Positions 58,132 through 64,000 of a stretch of DNA of 64,000 nt are shown here, piece by piece; position 1 is the stretch's first letter, and the number at the start of each line of letters is the position of its first letter. Location: assembly GCF_014621695.1 (NCBI RefSeq), contig NZ_CP061281.1, positions 4,216,001 through 4,280,000 of the forward strand. Direction: 5' to 3'. The notes beneath the pieces are model-generated. The model was given only the letters and a program-made list of their open reading frames with translations, did not search any database and was not told the origin of the DNA. This DNA is from Streptomyces xanthii (GTDB lineage Bacteria; Actinomycetota; Actinomycetes; Streptomycetales; Streptomycetaceae). The translations under genes were made by a program, and so were the position numbers.

Positions 58132-59337
58132 ATGACCGTGTGGGACGACCTGGTCGGTCAGGAGCGCGTGGCGGGGACGCTGGACGCGGCAGCGCGGGAC
58201 GCGGACGCCCTGGTGACGGCGGCGGCGCAGGGCACCGAGCCGCCCGCCGCGTCGAAGATGACCCACGCGTGGCTGTTCACGGGGCCGCCGGGCGCGGGGC
58301 GGGTCACGGCCGCGCGCGCGTTCGCCGCGGCGCTGCAGTGCGTCAGCCCCGACCGTGCGCTGGGCGGGGCGCCGGGCTGCGGTTTCTGCGACGGCTGCCA
58401 CACGGCGCTGCTCGGCACGCACGCGGATGTCTCGACGGTGGCCGCGGTCGGCACGCAGATCCTCGCCGACGACATGCGGGACACGGTCCGCAAGTCGTAC
58501 ACGTCGCCGGCCGGCGGCCGCTGGCAGGTGATCCTCGTCGAGGACGCCGAGCGGCTGAACGAGAAGTCGGCGAACGCGGTGCTGAAGGCCGTCGAGGAGC
58601 CCGCCCCCCGTACGGTCTGGCTGCTGTGCGCGCCCTCGGTGGAGGACGTGCTGCCCACGATCCGCTCCCGCTGCCGCCTGCTCACCCTGTCGACCCCGGC
58701 GGTCGACGCCGTCGCCGACATGCTCGTACGGCGTGACGGCATCGAGCCCGAGGTCGCCGCCACCGTCGCGCGCGCCACCCAGGGCCACATCGACCGCGCC
58801 CGGCGCCTGGCCACGGACCCGCGCGCGCGGGAGCGCAGGGCCGCCGTCCTGAAGGTGCCGCTGCGCGTCGCCGACGTGGGCGGGTGCCTCAAGGCGGCGC
58901 AGGAGCTGGTCGACGCGGCGGCCGAGGACTCCAAGCAGCTCGCCGAGGAGGTCGACGCGAAGGAGACCGAGGAGCTGAAGGCGGCGCTCGGCGCGCAGAG
59001 CGGCGGACGTATGCCGCGCGGCACGGCCGGCGTGATGAAAGACCTGGAGGACAAGCAGAAGCGCCGCCGTACGCGTTCGCAGCGGGACAGTCTGGACCTG
59101 GCCCTCACCGAGCTGACCGGCGTGTACCGCGACGTGCTCGCGCTGCAGCTCGGCTCGCGGGTGGCGCTGGCGAACGTGGACGTCCAGGACACCCTGGAGC
59201 GCCTCGCCAGAGAGACCTCGCCCGAGTCGACCCTGCGCCGCATCGAGGCGATCGCCGCGTGCCGCGAGGCTCTTGACCGCAATGTCGCTCCGCTGCTGGC
59301 GGTGGAGGCGATGACGATGGCTCTGCGCGCGGGGTGA
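58132..59337 (+). CDS. holB: DNA polymerase III subunit delta'
   Basis: 401 residues from ATG 58132. VWDDLVGQERVAGTL is the clamp-loader start, and GPPGAGRVTAARAFAAALQC is the P-loop with Arg in place of Lys, as expected of a subunit that does not hydrolyse ATP. Zinc-finger cysteines are in CVSPDRALGGAPGCGFCDGC. Also VEDAERLNEKSANAVLKAVEEPAPRTVWLL and TIRSRCRLL, the SRC motif whose Arg acts on a neighbour's ATP. It loads the sliding clamp. The same topA-to-holB order occurs in mycobacteria. Confidence 0.93.
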   Translation: MTVWDDLVGQERVAGTLDAAARDADALVTAAAQGTEPPAASKMTHAWLFTGPPGAGRVTAARAFAAALQCVSPDRALGGAPGCGFCDGCHTALLGTHADVSTVAAVGTQILADDMRDTVRKSYTSPAGGRWQVILVEDAERLNEKSANAVLKAVEEPAPRTVWLLCAPSVEDVLPTIRSRCRLLTLSTPAVDAVADMLVRRDGIEPEVAATVARATQGHIDRARRLATDPRARERRAAVLKVPLRVADVGGCLKAAQELVDAAAEDSKQLAEEVDAKETEELKAALGAQSGGRMPRGTAGVMKDLEDKQKRRRTRSQRDSLDLALTELTGVYRDVLALQLGSRVALANVDVQDTLERLARETSPESTLRRIEAIAACREALDRNVAPLLAVEAMTMALRAG

Positions 59338-59365
59338 GTCAGGGGGTGGGGGTCGGGGTCGGTCG

Positions 59366-59544
59366 GTGGCTGCGGCTCCGGTGGGGCTTCTCGCGCAGTT
59401 CCCCGCGCCCCTGAAATGCAGACCCTTCGGGTCGCATTTCCCCGAGAAAGGTGCGGGGTGCCTGTGTCGGGGAAGGCGCGGCGAAGCCGCAGGCCTTCAG
59501 GGGCGCGGGGAACTGCGCGATCAGCCCCCACCGGAGCCGCAGCC
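59366..59544. repeat. Large imperfect inverted repeat, REP-like element
   Basis: A left arm of about 48 bases (59366-59414, containing CGCGCAGTTCCCCGCGCCCC) and a right arm (59496-59544, containing GGGGCGCGGGGAACTGCGCG) pair with few mismatches around an 80-base centre. The centre has its own hairpin (ACCCTTCGGGT). Arms of this kind occur in many intergenic places in streptomycete genomes, as I recall. It lies between holB and the peptidase gene, and no gene is seen in 59338-59619. Confidence 0.82.
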
Positions 59545-59619
59545 GAAATCAAGCAGGCCCGCCCAGGACCGCCGGGTACGTAAAGTGACGGTAGGCGCGC
59601 GGAGCGTTACGCTCGCCCG

Positions 59620-61197
59620 ATGCACTCCAGGCGCCTGACCCGACCCGCCCGCCGTCGACGATCCGCCCTCCTGGCCGCCGCCACAGGCCTGCTGCTGACG
59701 GGCATCGCGGCCTGTTCGCCGCAGCCCGCGGACTCCGCCGACGCCTCGCTCACCGCCCTGCCCCGGTCCACGCCGCAGAACCTGACCAGGTACTACGACC
59801 AGACCCTGAAGTGGCGCGAGTGCGGTGCCCCGGGCTTCGAGTGCGCCACGCTCAAGGCGCCGCTCGACTACGACAAGCCGGGCGCCGGGGACATCGACCT
59901 CGCCGTCTCCCGGAAGAAGGCCACCGGCCCCGGTAAGCGCCTCGGCTCCCTCCTGGTCAACCCGGGCGGCCCGGGCGGCTCGGCCGTCGGCTACCTCCAG
60001 TCGTACGCGGGCATCGGCTACCCCGAGCGGATCCGGGCCCGCTACGACATGGTCGCCGTCGACCCGCGCGGCGTCGCCCGCAGCGAGCCGGTGACCTGCC
60101 TTTCCGGGCGCGCCATGGACCGGTACACGCAGACCGACATCACGCCGGACGACGCGGCCGAGCGGACGGATCTGAGCAAGTCGTTCCAGGACTTCGCGCA
60201 GGGCTGCGCGACGCACGACCGGACCTCGCGGGACGTGCTGCCGCACGTGTCGACCGTCGAGGCGGCCCGCGACATGGACCTCGTGCGGGCGGCCGTCGGC
60301 GACGAGAAGCTGAACTACGTGGGCGCCTCCTACGGCACGTTCCTCGGCGCGACCTACGCGGGCCTGTACCCGGAGCGGGTGGGCCGCCTGGTCCTCGACG
60401 GCGCGATGGACCCGTCGCTGTCGGCGCGCGAGCTGAACATGCAGCAGACCGCCGGCTTCGAGACCGCGTTCCAGTCCTTCGCGAAGGACTGCGTCGAACG
60501 CTCCGACTGCCCGCTCGGCAAGGGCACCCCGGCGCAGGCCGGCGAGCGCCTGAAGAAGTTCTTCACGGACCTCGACGCGAAGCCGCTGGCCGCGGGCGAC
60601 CCCGACGGACGCAAGCTCGGCGAGTCCCTCGCGACGACGGGCGTGATCGCCGCGATGTACGACGAGGGCGCCTGGCCCCAGCTGCGCGAAGCGCTCACCG
60701 CGGCCCTCGACAAGAAGGACGGCGCGGGCCTGCTCGCCCTCTCCGACAGCTACTACGAGCGCGACCCGGACGGCTCGTACACGAACCTGATGTTCGCGAA
60801 CGCCGCCGTGAACTGCCTGGACGCGCCCCCGGCGTTCACCTCCCCCGCCGAGGTGGAGAAGTCCCTGCCCGACTTCGAGAAGGCCTCCCCGGTGTTCGGC
60901 GCGGGCCTCGCCTGGGCGTCGCTGAACTGCGCGTACTGGCCGGTGCAGCCGACCGGTGCCCCGCAGCGCATCACCGCGAAGGGCGCCGCCCCGATCGTCG
61001 TGGTCGGCACCACCCGTGACCCCGCGACCCCCTACCCCTGGGCCAAGTCCCTCGCCTCCCAGCTCTCCTCCGGCCGCCTCCTCACCTACGACGGCGACGG
61101 CCACACCGCGTACGGCCGCGGCAGCACCTGCATCGACGGAGCGATCGACCACTACCTCCTGACCGGCACCCCGCCGAAGGACGGAAAGCGCTGCTAA
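59620..61197 (+). CDS. Secreted S33-family peptidase / alpha-beta hydrolase lipoprotein (TAP-like)
   Basis: 525 residues, ATG 59620. Twin-Arg-like basic start (RRLTRPARRRRSALL) and a lipoprotein signal ending LTGIAACSP, Cys32 lipidated. Alpha/beta hydrolase with LLVNPGGPGGSAVG (oxyanion), YDMVAVDPRGVARSEPV, nucleophile GASYGTFLG, the late Asp in VVVGTTRDPATPY and His in YDGDGHTAYGRG. The C-terminal 100 residues are the TAP-like domain of streptomycete tripeptidyl aminopeptidases. Likely cuts short peptides from protein N-termini at the cell surface. The gene follows the REP-like repeat. Confidence 0.9.
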   Translation: MHSRRLTRPARRRRSALLAAATGLLLTGIAACSPQPADSADASLTALPRSTPQNLTRYYDQTLKWRECGAPGFECATLKAPLDYDKPGAGDIDLAVSRKKATGPGKRLGSLLVNPGGPGGSAVGYLQSYAGIGYPERIRARYDMVAVDPRGVARSEPVTCLSGRAMDRYTQTDITPDDAAERTDLSKSFQDFAQGCATHDRTSRDVLPHVSTVEAARDMDLVRAAVGDEKLNYVGASYGTFLGATYAGLYPERVGRLVLDGAMDPSLSARELNMQQTAGFETAFQSFAKDCVERSDCPLGKGTPAQAGERLKKFFTDLDAKPLAAGDPDGRKLGESLATTGVIAAMYDEGAWPQLREALTAALDKKDGAGLLALSDSYYERDPDGSYTNLMFANAAVNCLDAPPAFTSPAEVEKSLPDFEKASPVFGAGLAWASLNCAYWPVQPTGAPQRITAKGAAPIVVVGTTRDPATPYPWAKSLASQLSSGRLLTYDGDGHTAYGRGSTCIDGAIDHYLLTGTPPKDGKRC

Positions 61198-61228
61198 AAG
61201 GGTGCGCGGAGCACCCCCGGGGACCGTG

Positions 61229-61234
61229 TAGGAT
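61229..61234 (+). promoter_or_regulatory. -10 element of tRNA-Thr
   Basis: TAGGAT, about 40 bases upstream of the mature tRNA, matches the common streptomycete -10 form. The -35 is not clear. Confidence 0.5.
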
Positions 61235-61272
61235 TGGCGACGTTGCTGACGCACTCCGGTGCGCGCGGCGGC

Positions 61273-61346
61273 GCCGCCTTAGCTCAGATGGCCAGAGCAA
61301 CGCACTCGTAATGCGTAGGTCTCGGGTTCGAATCCCGAAGGCGGCT
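61273..61346 (+). tRNA. tRNA-Thr(CGT)
   Basis: Acceptor GCCGCCT pairs with AGGCGGC plus discriminator T. D arm AGCTCAGATGGCCAGAGC, anticodon loop CTCGTAA with anticodon CGT at 61307-61309, T arm CGGGTTCGAATCCCG. 74 nt, CCA not encoded. Confidence 0.96.
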
Positions 61347-61354
61347 CAGCTCAG

Positions 61355-61390
61355 AACCCCAGGTCGGATGCATCCGGCCTGGGGTTTTCT
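61355..61390 (+). terminator. Terminator of tRNA-Thr
   Basis: AACCCCAGGTCGGATG followed directly by CATCCGGCCTGGGGTT, one G-U pair, then TTCT. It closes the tRNA transcript. Confidence 0.9.
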
Positions 61391-61481
61391 GTTGCTCAAG
61401 GCATGGTGCTTCGCAGGGGGATGCCGTGGTGATCCAGGGGGCGCATCGCCGTACGTCGAGTAGCCCAGAGGGAGACCGCCC

Positions 61482-61919
61482 GTGGATATCGACGCGTACA
61501 ACACCGCGTACCTGCTCTATGCGCCGGCGAAGAGCCCGCAAGGCTGGAATCTGGACCTGGCCGCGTTCGGCCTGGCGCTCGAGGACGCCTTTCCCGAGGT
61601 CCGCCACCGGCAGGAGGGCGAACATCCGGGGCGGCTGTCTTTCTGGGCCATGACGGCGGAGGGGGAGGAGTTCGACGGATTCGCCGACAACGAGTCCCGC
61701 GACACGATCGCTCTGAGCTCGACCACAGTCGATGAAGCCGCCTCGTTCATCCTGTGGCTTCGCGACGTGTATCTGCCGACCCCTGACCTCATTCGCTTCA
61801 CTTCCGAGCTCGCCTACGAGCGGGACATCGACACCGACGGGCGCGTCCCCGCCGGTGGAGACCACGAGCGGGTAGCCGGCGAGCTCAGGCGGCACCTCCA
61901 GTTCGTCATCGGGGACTGA
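61482..61919 (+). CDS. Hypothetical 145-residue protein beside tRNA-Thr
   Basis: GTG 61482 with GGGAG seven bases upstream. No family recognised. Soluble, acidic and mixed alpha/beta: MDIDAYNTAYLLYAPAKSPQ, then GRLSFWAMTAEGEEFDGFADN, a helix DEAASFILWLRDVYLPTPDLIRF, and a His/Arg-rich end VAGELRRHLQFVIGD. The upstream 90 bases after the tRNA terminator hold the likely promoter. Location downstream of a tRNA gene is a usual site for acquired DNA, but no integrase is present. Size and composition are like small immunity or regulatory proteins; that is only a guess. Confidence 0.7.
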   Translation: MDIDAYNTAYLLYAPAKSPQGWNLDLAAFGLALEDAFPEVRHRQEGEHPGRLSFWAMTAEGEEFDGFADNESRDTIALSSTTVDEAASFILWLRDVYLPTPDLIRFTSELAYERDIDTDGRVPAGGDHERVAGELRRHLQFVIGD

Positions 61920-62196
61920 GCGGGCGCTACCCGACCGATCCCGTCTGCTCGCGCATGCCCGCCAGCTCCACCGGCCGGGTGCGCAGGGCGAAGGAGGCGG
62001 GCAGCGTGGCTGCGCGGACCGCGAGAAGGGCGCTCGCGGTGATCACCGCGCCCACCCTCGTGGTTCTCACGTATTTGCGCGGCCGGCCCGGAGAGGACGC
62101 GGGCTAGCGCGGGTCCGCGAAGTCCAGCCCTCCGGGTGGACGACGGGACTTGACCGACACGCCCTGGCGGATCGGCGGCCGCACGGTCTCGGCCGG
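61920..62196. other. Gap with two possible very small genes
   Basis: On the plus strand GTG 62006 to TAG 62107 (33 residues, one possible membrane helix LAVITAPTLVVLTYL) has GGAGG eight bases upstream. On the minus strand a GTG near 62072 opens a 47-residue frame starting VRTTRVGAVITASALLAVRA without a ribosome site. The two overlap and cannot both be real. No terminator is obvious. Confidence 0.35.
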
Positions 62197-63279
62197 TCAG
62201 ACCGTCAGCAGCACCCCCGCGTACGACACCCCCGCCACCAGCACCCAGGACGCCAGGCCGAGCAGGGCCGTGCGGGCGCCGCCCGTGCGGGCCAGGGTCG
62301 GCAGGTGGACGGCGCTGCCGAGGCCGAACAGGGCTGCGGCCAGGAGGAGTTCCTGGACGAGGGCGGCCGCGTCGAGGAGCGGTGTGCCGAGCAGGCCCGT
62401 GGTGCGCAGGGCGACCATCGCCAGGAAGCCGACGACGAAGAGGGGGAGCAGCGCGGGGCCGCGGCCGGACGCGGCGGGGCCGGTGTGGGCCCGGCGGCGG
62501 CTCAGGGCGACGCCCGCGACGAGCGGCGCCAGCATCGCGACCCGGATCAGCTTGACCAGGACGCCCTCGGTCAGCGCCTCGGGGCCGGCCGTCTGGGCGG
62601 TGGCGACGACCTGCCCGACGTCGTGGACGCTCGCGCCGACCCAGCGCCCGAACTCCGTGGGGTCCAGGCCGAGCGGGGTCCGCAGCAGCGGAAGCACGGC
62701 TATGGCGAGCGTGCCGCAGAGCGTGACCAGGGCGACCGAGGAGGCGACCTCCGCCTCGCGCCGCTCGTCGTTCCCGTCCTTGCCGGACCCGCCGCCGAGC
62801 ACCCCGCTGACCGCGCCGATCGCGGACGCGCCGCAGATCGCGTAACCCGTGGCGACCAGCAGGGACTGATCGGCGGAGAGGCCGAGCCGGCGGCCCAGCC
62901 ACTGGGTCCCGAAGAACGTGACCAGGACGACGCCGGCCACCATGACCAGCGCCCGCCACCCGAGACCGGCCACGTCGCCGAGGCTCAGCTTCAGGCCGAG
63001 CAGCACGATGCCGAGCCGCATCAGCCGCTTGCCCGCCATGGACAGCCCGGGCCGCGCGACACCTCGTACGAGGGTGGCGGCGCCCGGCAGATGGGCCGCG
63101 GCGATGCCGAGGACGACGGCCGCGGTGAGCATCGGTACGGCGGGCAGCAGCCGGTGGATCCCGTACGCCAACGCCACCCCCGCCGCGGCGAGCGCGAGGC
63201 CCGGGGCGAGGCGCTCCGCGCGGGGCGCGGCGGGCGGCGCCGTCGTGCGGCGGGGGCGTGGCGGACCGATGAGAACCAT
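62197..63279 (-). CDS. YeiH family putative sulfate/anion exporter
   Basis: 360 residues, ATG 63279. About ten membrane helices. Family motifs: LGIVLLGLKLSLGDVAGLGWRAL, YAICGASAIGAVSGVL, EVASSVALVTLCGTLAIAVLPLL, and VGASVHDVGQVVATAQTAGPEAL (the D-V-GQV site), then TLARTGGARTALLGLASWVLV. This is the UPF0324/YeiH (PSE) family of putative exporters, some active on sulfonates or sulfate. A short insert, GGGSGKDGNDERREAE, is on a cytoplasmic loop. It is divergent from a LysR regulator, the usual YeiH-LysR pairing. Confidence 0.9.
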   Translation of the reverse strand: MVLIGPPRPRRTTAPPAAPRAERLAPGLALAAAGVALAYGIHRLLPAVPMLTAAVVLGIAAAHLPGAATLVRGVARPGLSMAGKRLMRLGIVLLGLKLSLGDVAGLGWRALVMVAGVVLVTFFGTQWLGRRLGLSADQSLLVATGYAICGASAIGAVSGVLGGGSGKDGNDERREAEVASSVALVTLCGTLAIAVLPLLRTPLGLDPTEFGRWVGASVHDVGQVVATAQTAGPEALTEGVLVKLIRVAMLAPLVAGVALSRRRAHTGPAASGRGPALLPLFVVGFLAMVALRTTGLLGTPLLDAAALVQELLLAAALFGLGSAVHLPTLARTGGARTALLGLASWVLVAGVSYAGVLLTV

Positions 63280-63333
63280 GGATCTCAGCGTGCGCCGGGC
63301 CCGGGGAGCCCACTAGACGCGATCTTGTGGGCA

Positions 63334-63377
63334 GGTCATAGGGTTCGGCTATGACCGTAGGGTTCGGCTATGACCGT
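63334..63377. promoter_or_regulatory. LysR-type dyad and 19-bp tandem duplication
   Basis: GGTCATAG-N7-CTATGACC (63334-63356) is a perfect 8-bp dyad containing ATAG-N7-CTAT, a T-N11-A LysR box. AGGGTTCGGCTATGACCGT is repeated exactly in tandem (63340-63358, 63359-63377), which doubles one half-site. It lies between the exporter and LysR starts. Confidence 0.75.
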
Positions 63378-63389
63378 ACGAGCCCGCCG

Positions 63390-64000
63390 ATGACCTCGGA
63401 GTCAGACCGACCCGCCGACCGCCCCATCGACCGGCCGGCTGACCGTCCCGCCGACCGCCCCACTGATCGCGCCGCCGACGGCGCCCCGCGCCCGCTCCCC
63501 GACCTGCACGCCCTCCAGCTGCTGGTCTGTGTCGCCGAGACCGGGAGCCTGGGCCGGGCCGCCGCGCGGCTGCGTATCAGCCAGCCGTCCGCGAGCGCCC
63601 GGATGCGGACGCTGGAGCGGCGTCTGGGGCTGAGGCTGCTGGACCGTTCGACCTCGGGCTCGCGGCTCACGCCCGCCGGCGCCGTCGTCGGCGACTGGGC
63701 GCGCTCCCTGCTGGAACAGGCGGAGGCACTCGTCGCGGGCGCCGCCGCGCTGCGCTCCCGGCAGGACCACCGGCTCCTGGTCACCGCGAGCCTGACCATC
63801 GCCGAGGAACTGCTGCCGGGCTGGCTGGTCGCGCTGCGCGAGGAGGCGCCCGACACCCACGTCGGGCTCACCGTAACCAACAGCTCCGGGGTGATCGAGG
63901 CGCTGCGCCGCGGCAGTTGTGACCTGGGGTTCGTCGAGGGGCCCTGGGTGCCGGACGATCTGCACCGCACGGTCGTCGGCCGCGACCGCCTCGCCGTCGT
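63390..64000 (+). CDS. LysR family regulator, cut by the right window edge
   Basis: 203 residues visible from ATG 63390. An unusual N-terminus of DRPADRPIDRPADRPADRPT repeats (six copies of a DRPxDRP-like unit) precedes the HTH: LPDLHALQLLVCVAETGSLGRAAARLRISQPSASARMRTLERRLGLRLLDRS. The effector domain starts with LLVTASLTIAEELLPGWLVALREEAPDTHVGLTVTNSSGVIEALRRGSCDLGFVEG. It faces away from the YeiH exporter gene and probably controls it from the dyad between them. The end of the gene is outside the window. Confidence 0.9.
   Translation, partial: MTSESDRPADRPIDRPADRPADRPTDRAADGAPRPLPDLHALQLLVCVAETGSLGRAAARLRISQPSASARMRTLERRLGLRLLDRSTSGSRLTPAGAVVGDWARSLLEQAEALVAGAAALRSRQDHRLLVTASLTIAEELLPGWLVALREEAPDTHVGLTVTNSSGVIEALRRGSCDLGFVEGPWVPDDLHRTVVGRDRLAV

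Overview
The window is actinobacterial chromosome, almost certainly Streptomyces. The G+C content is very high, GTG and TTG starts are common, and it carries recognisable streptomycete genes: wblA, crp, bldG with its anti-sigma partner, a Tad-type pilus locus with a DUF4244 pilin, a 6C small RNA, and topA followed by an MFS-thymidylate kinase fusion.

Region 1 (about 1-6240) is the right end of an integrated mobile element. Reading toward the left edge are a MobC-like mobilisation protein (cut by the window edge), a DUF2637 membrane protein, and a replication protein with a DnaB-N domain and a RecA-like ATPase. Between the last two lies a cluster of about eight GCGTGNACGC repeats that looks like an iteron origin. 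Reading right are a helix-turn-helix regulator with two palindromic operators in front of it, a small excisionase-like protein and a tyrosine integrase. The integrase has a LacI-type HTH embedded in its catalytic domain and abuts the 3' end of tRNA-Pro(CGG), the presumed attachment site. Relaxase, transfer genes and the other att site lie outside the window.

Region 2 (6300-30000) is core chromosome: Pr6Pr membrane protein, metallophosphoesterase, YqeY, a bifunctional penicillin-binding protein, WblA, two coupled ArsA-like ATPases, DUF4177, RidA, two NUDIX enzymes, an MBL hydrolase, an ECF sigma factor, Crp, endonuclease III, a MarP-like membrane serine protease, an epoxide-hydrolase-like enzyme, a holin-family membrane protein, NhaA, acetyl-CoA synthetase and a SulP-STAS-carbonic anhydrase fusion.

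Region 3 (30000-44000) holds a deacetylase-like lipoprotein, a CooC-like ATPase divergent from a degenerate Fic-fold protein, a HAD phosphatase, the 6C RNA, a compact seven-gene tad operon, a DUF1998 DExH helicase, and bldG plus its anti-sigma gene.

Region 4 (44000-64000) holds the proton pyrophosphatase, a lipoprotein, a methyltransferase, a TM2-DUF2752-TM2 cluster, topA, the MFS-Tmk fusion, a GNAT enzyme, DNA polymerase III delta', an S33 peptidase, tRNA-Thr(CGT), an orphan protein, a YeiH-type exporter and a divergent LysR regulator cut by the right edge.

Gene order from the penicillin-binding protein to holB closely follows what I recall of the Mycobacterium tuberculosis Rv3682-Rv3644 region (ponA2, whiB4, bagAB, crp, nth, marP, ephE, acs, HAD, 6C/B11 RNA, tad, helicase, topA, holB). 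This supports many of the assignments. Most intergenic space is explained by strong hairpin terminators. Remaining unexplained stretches are listed as such.
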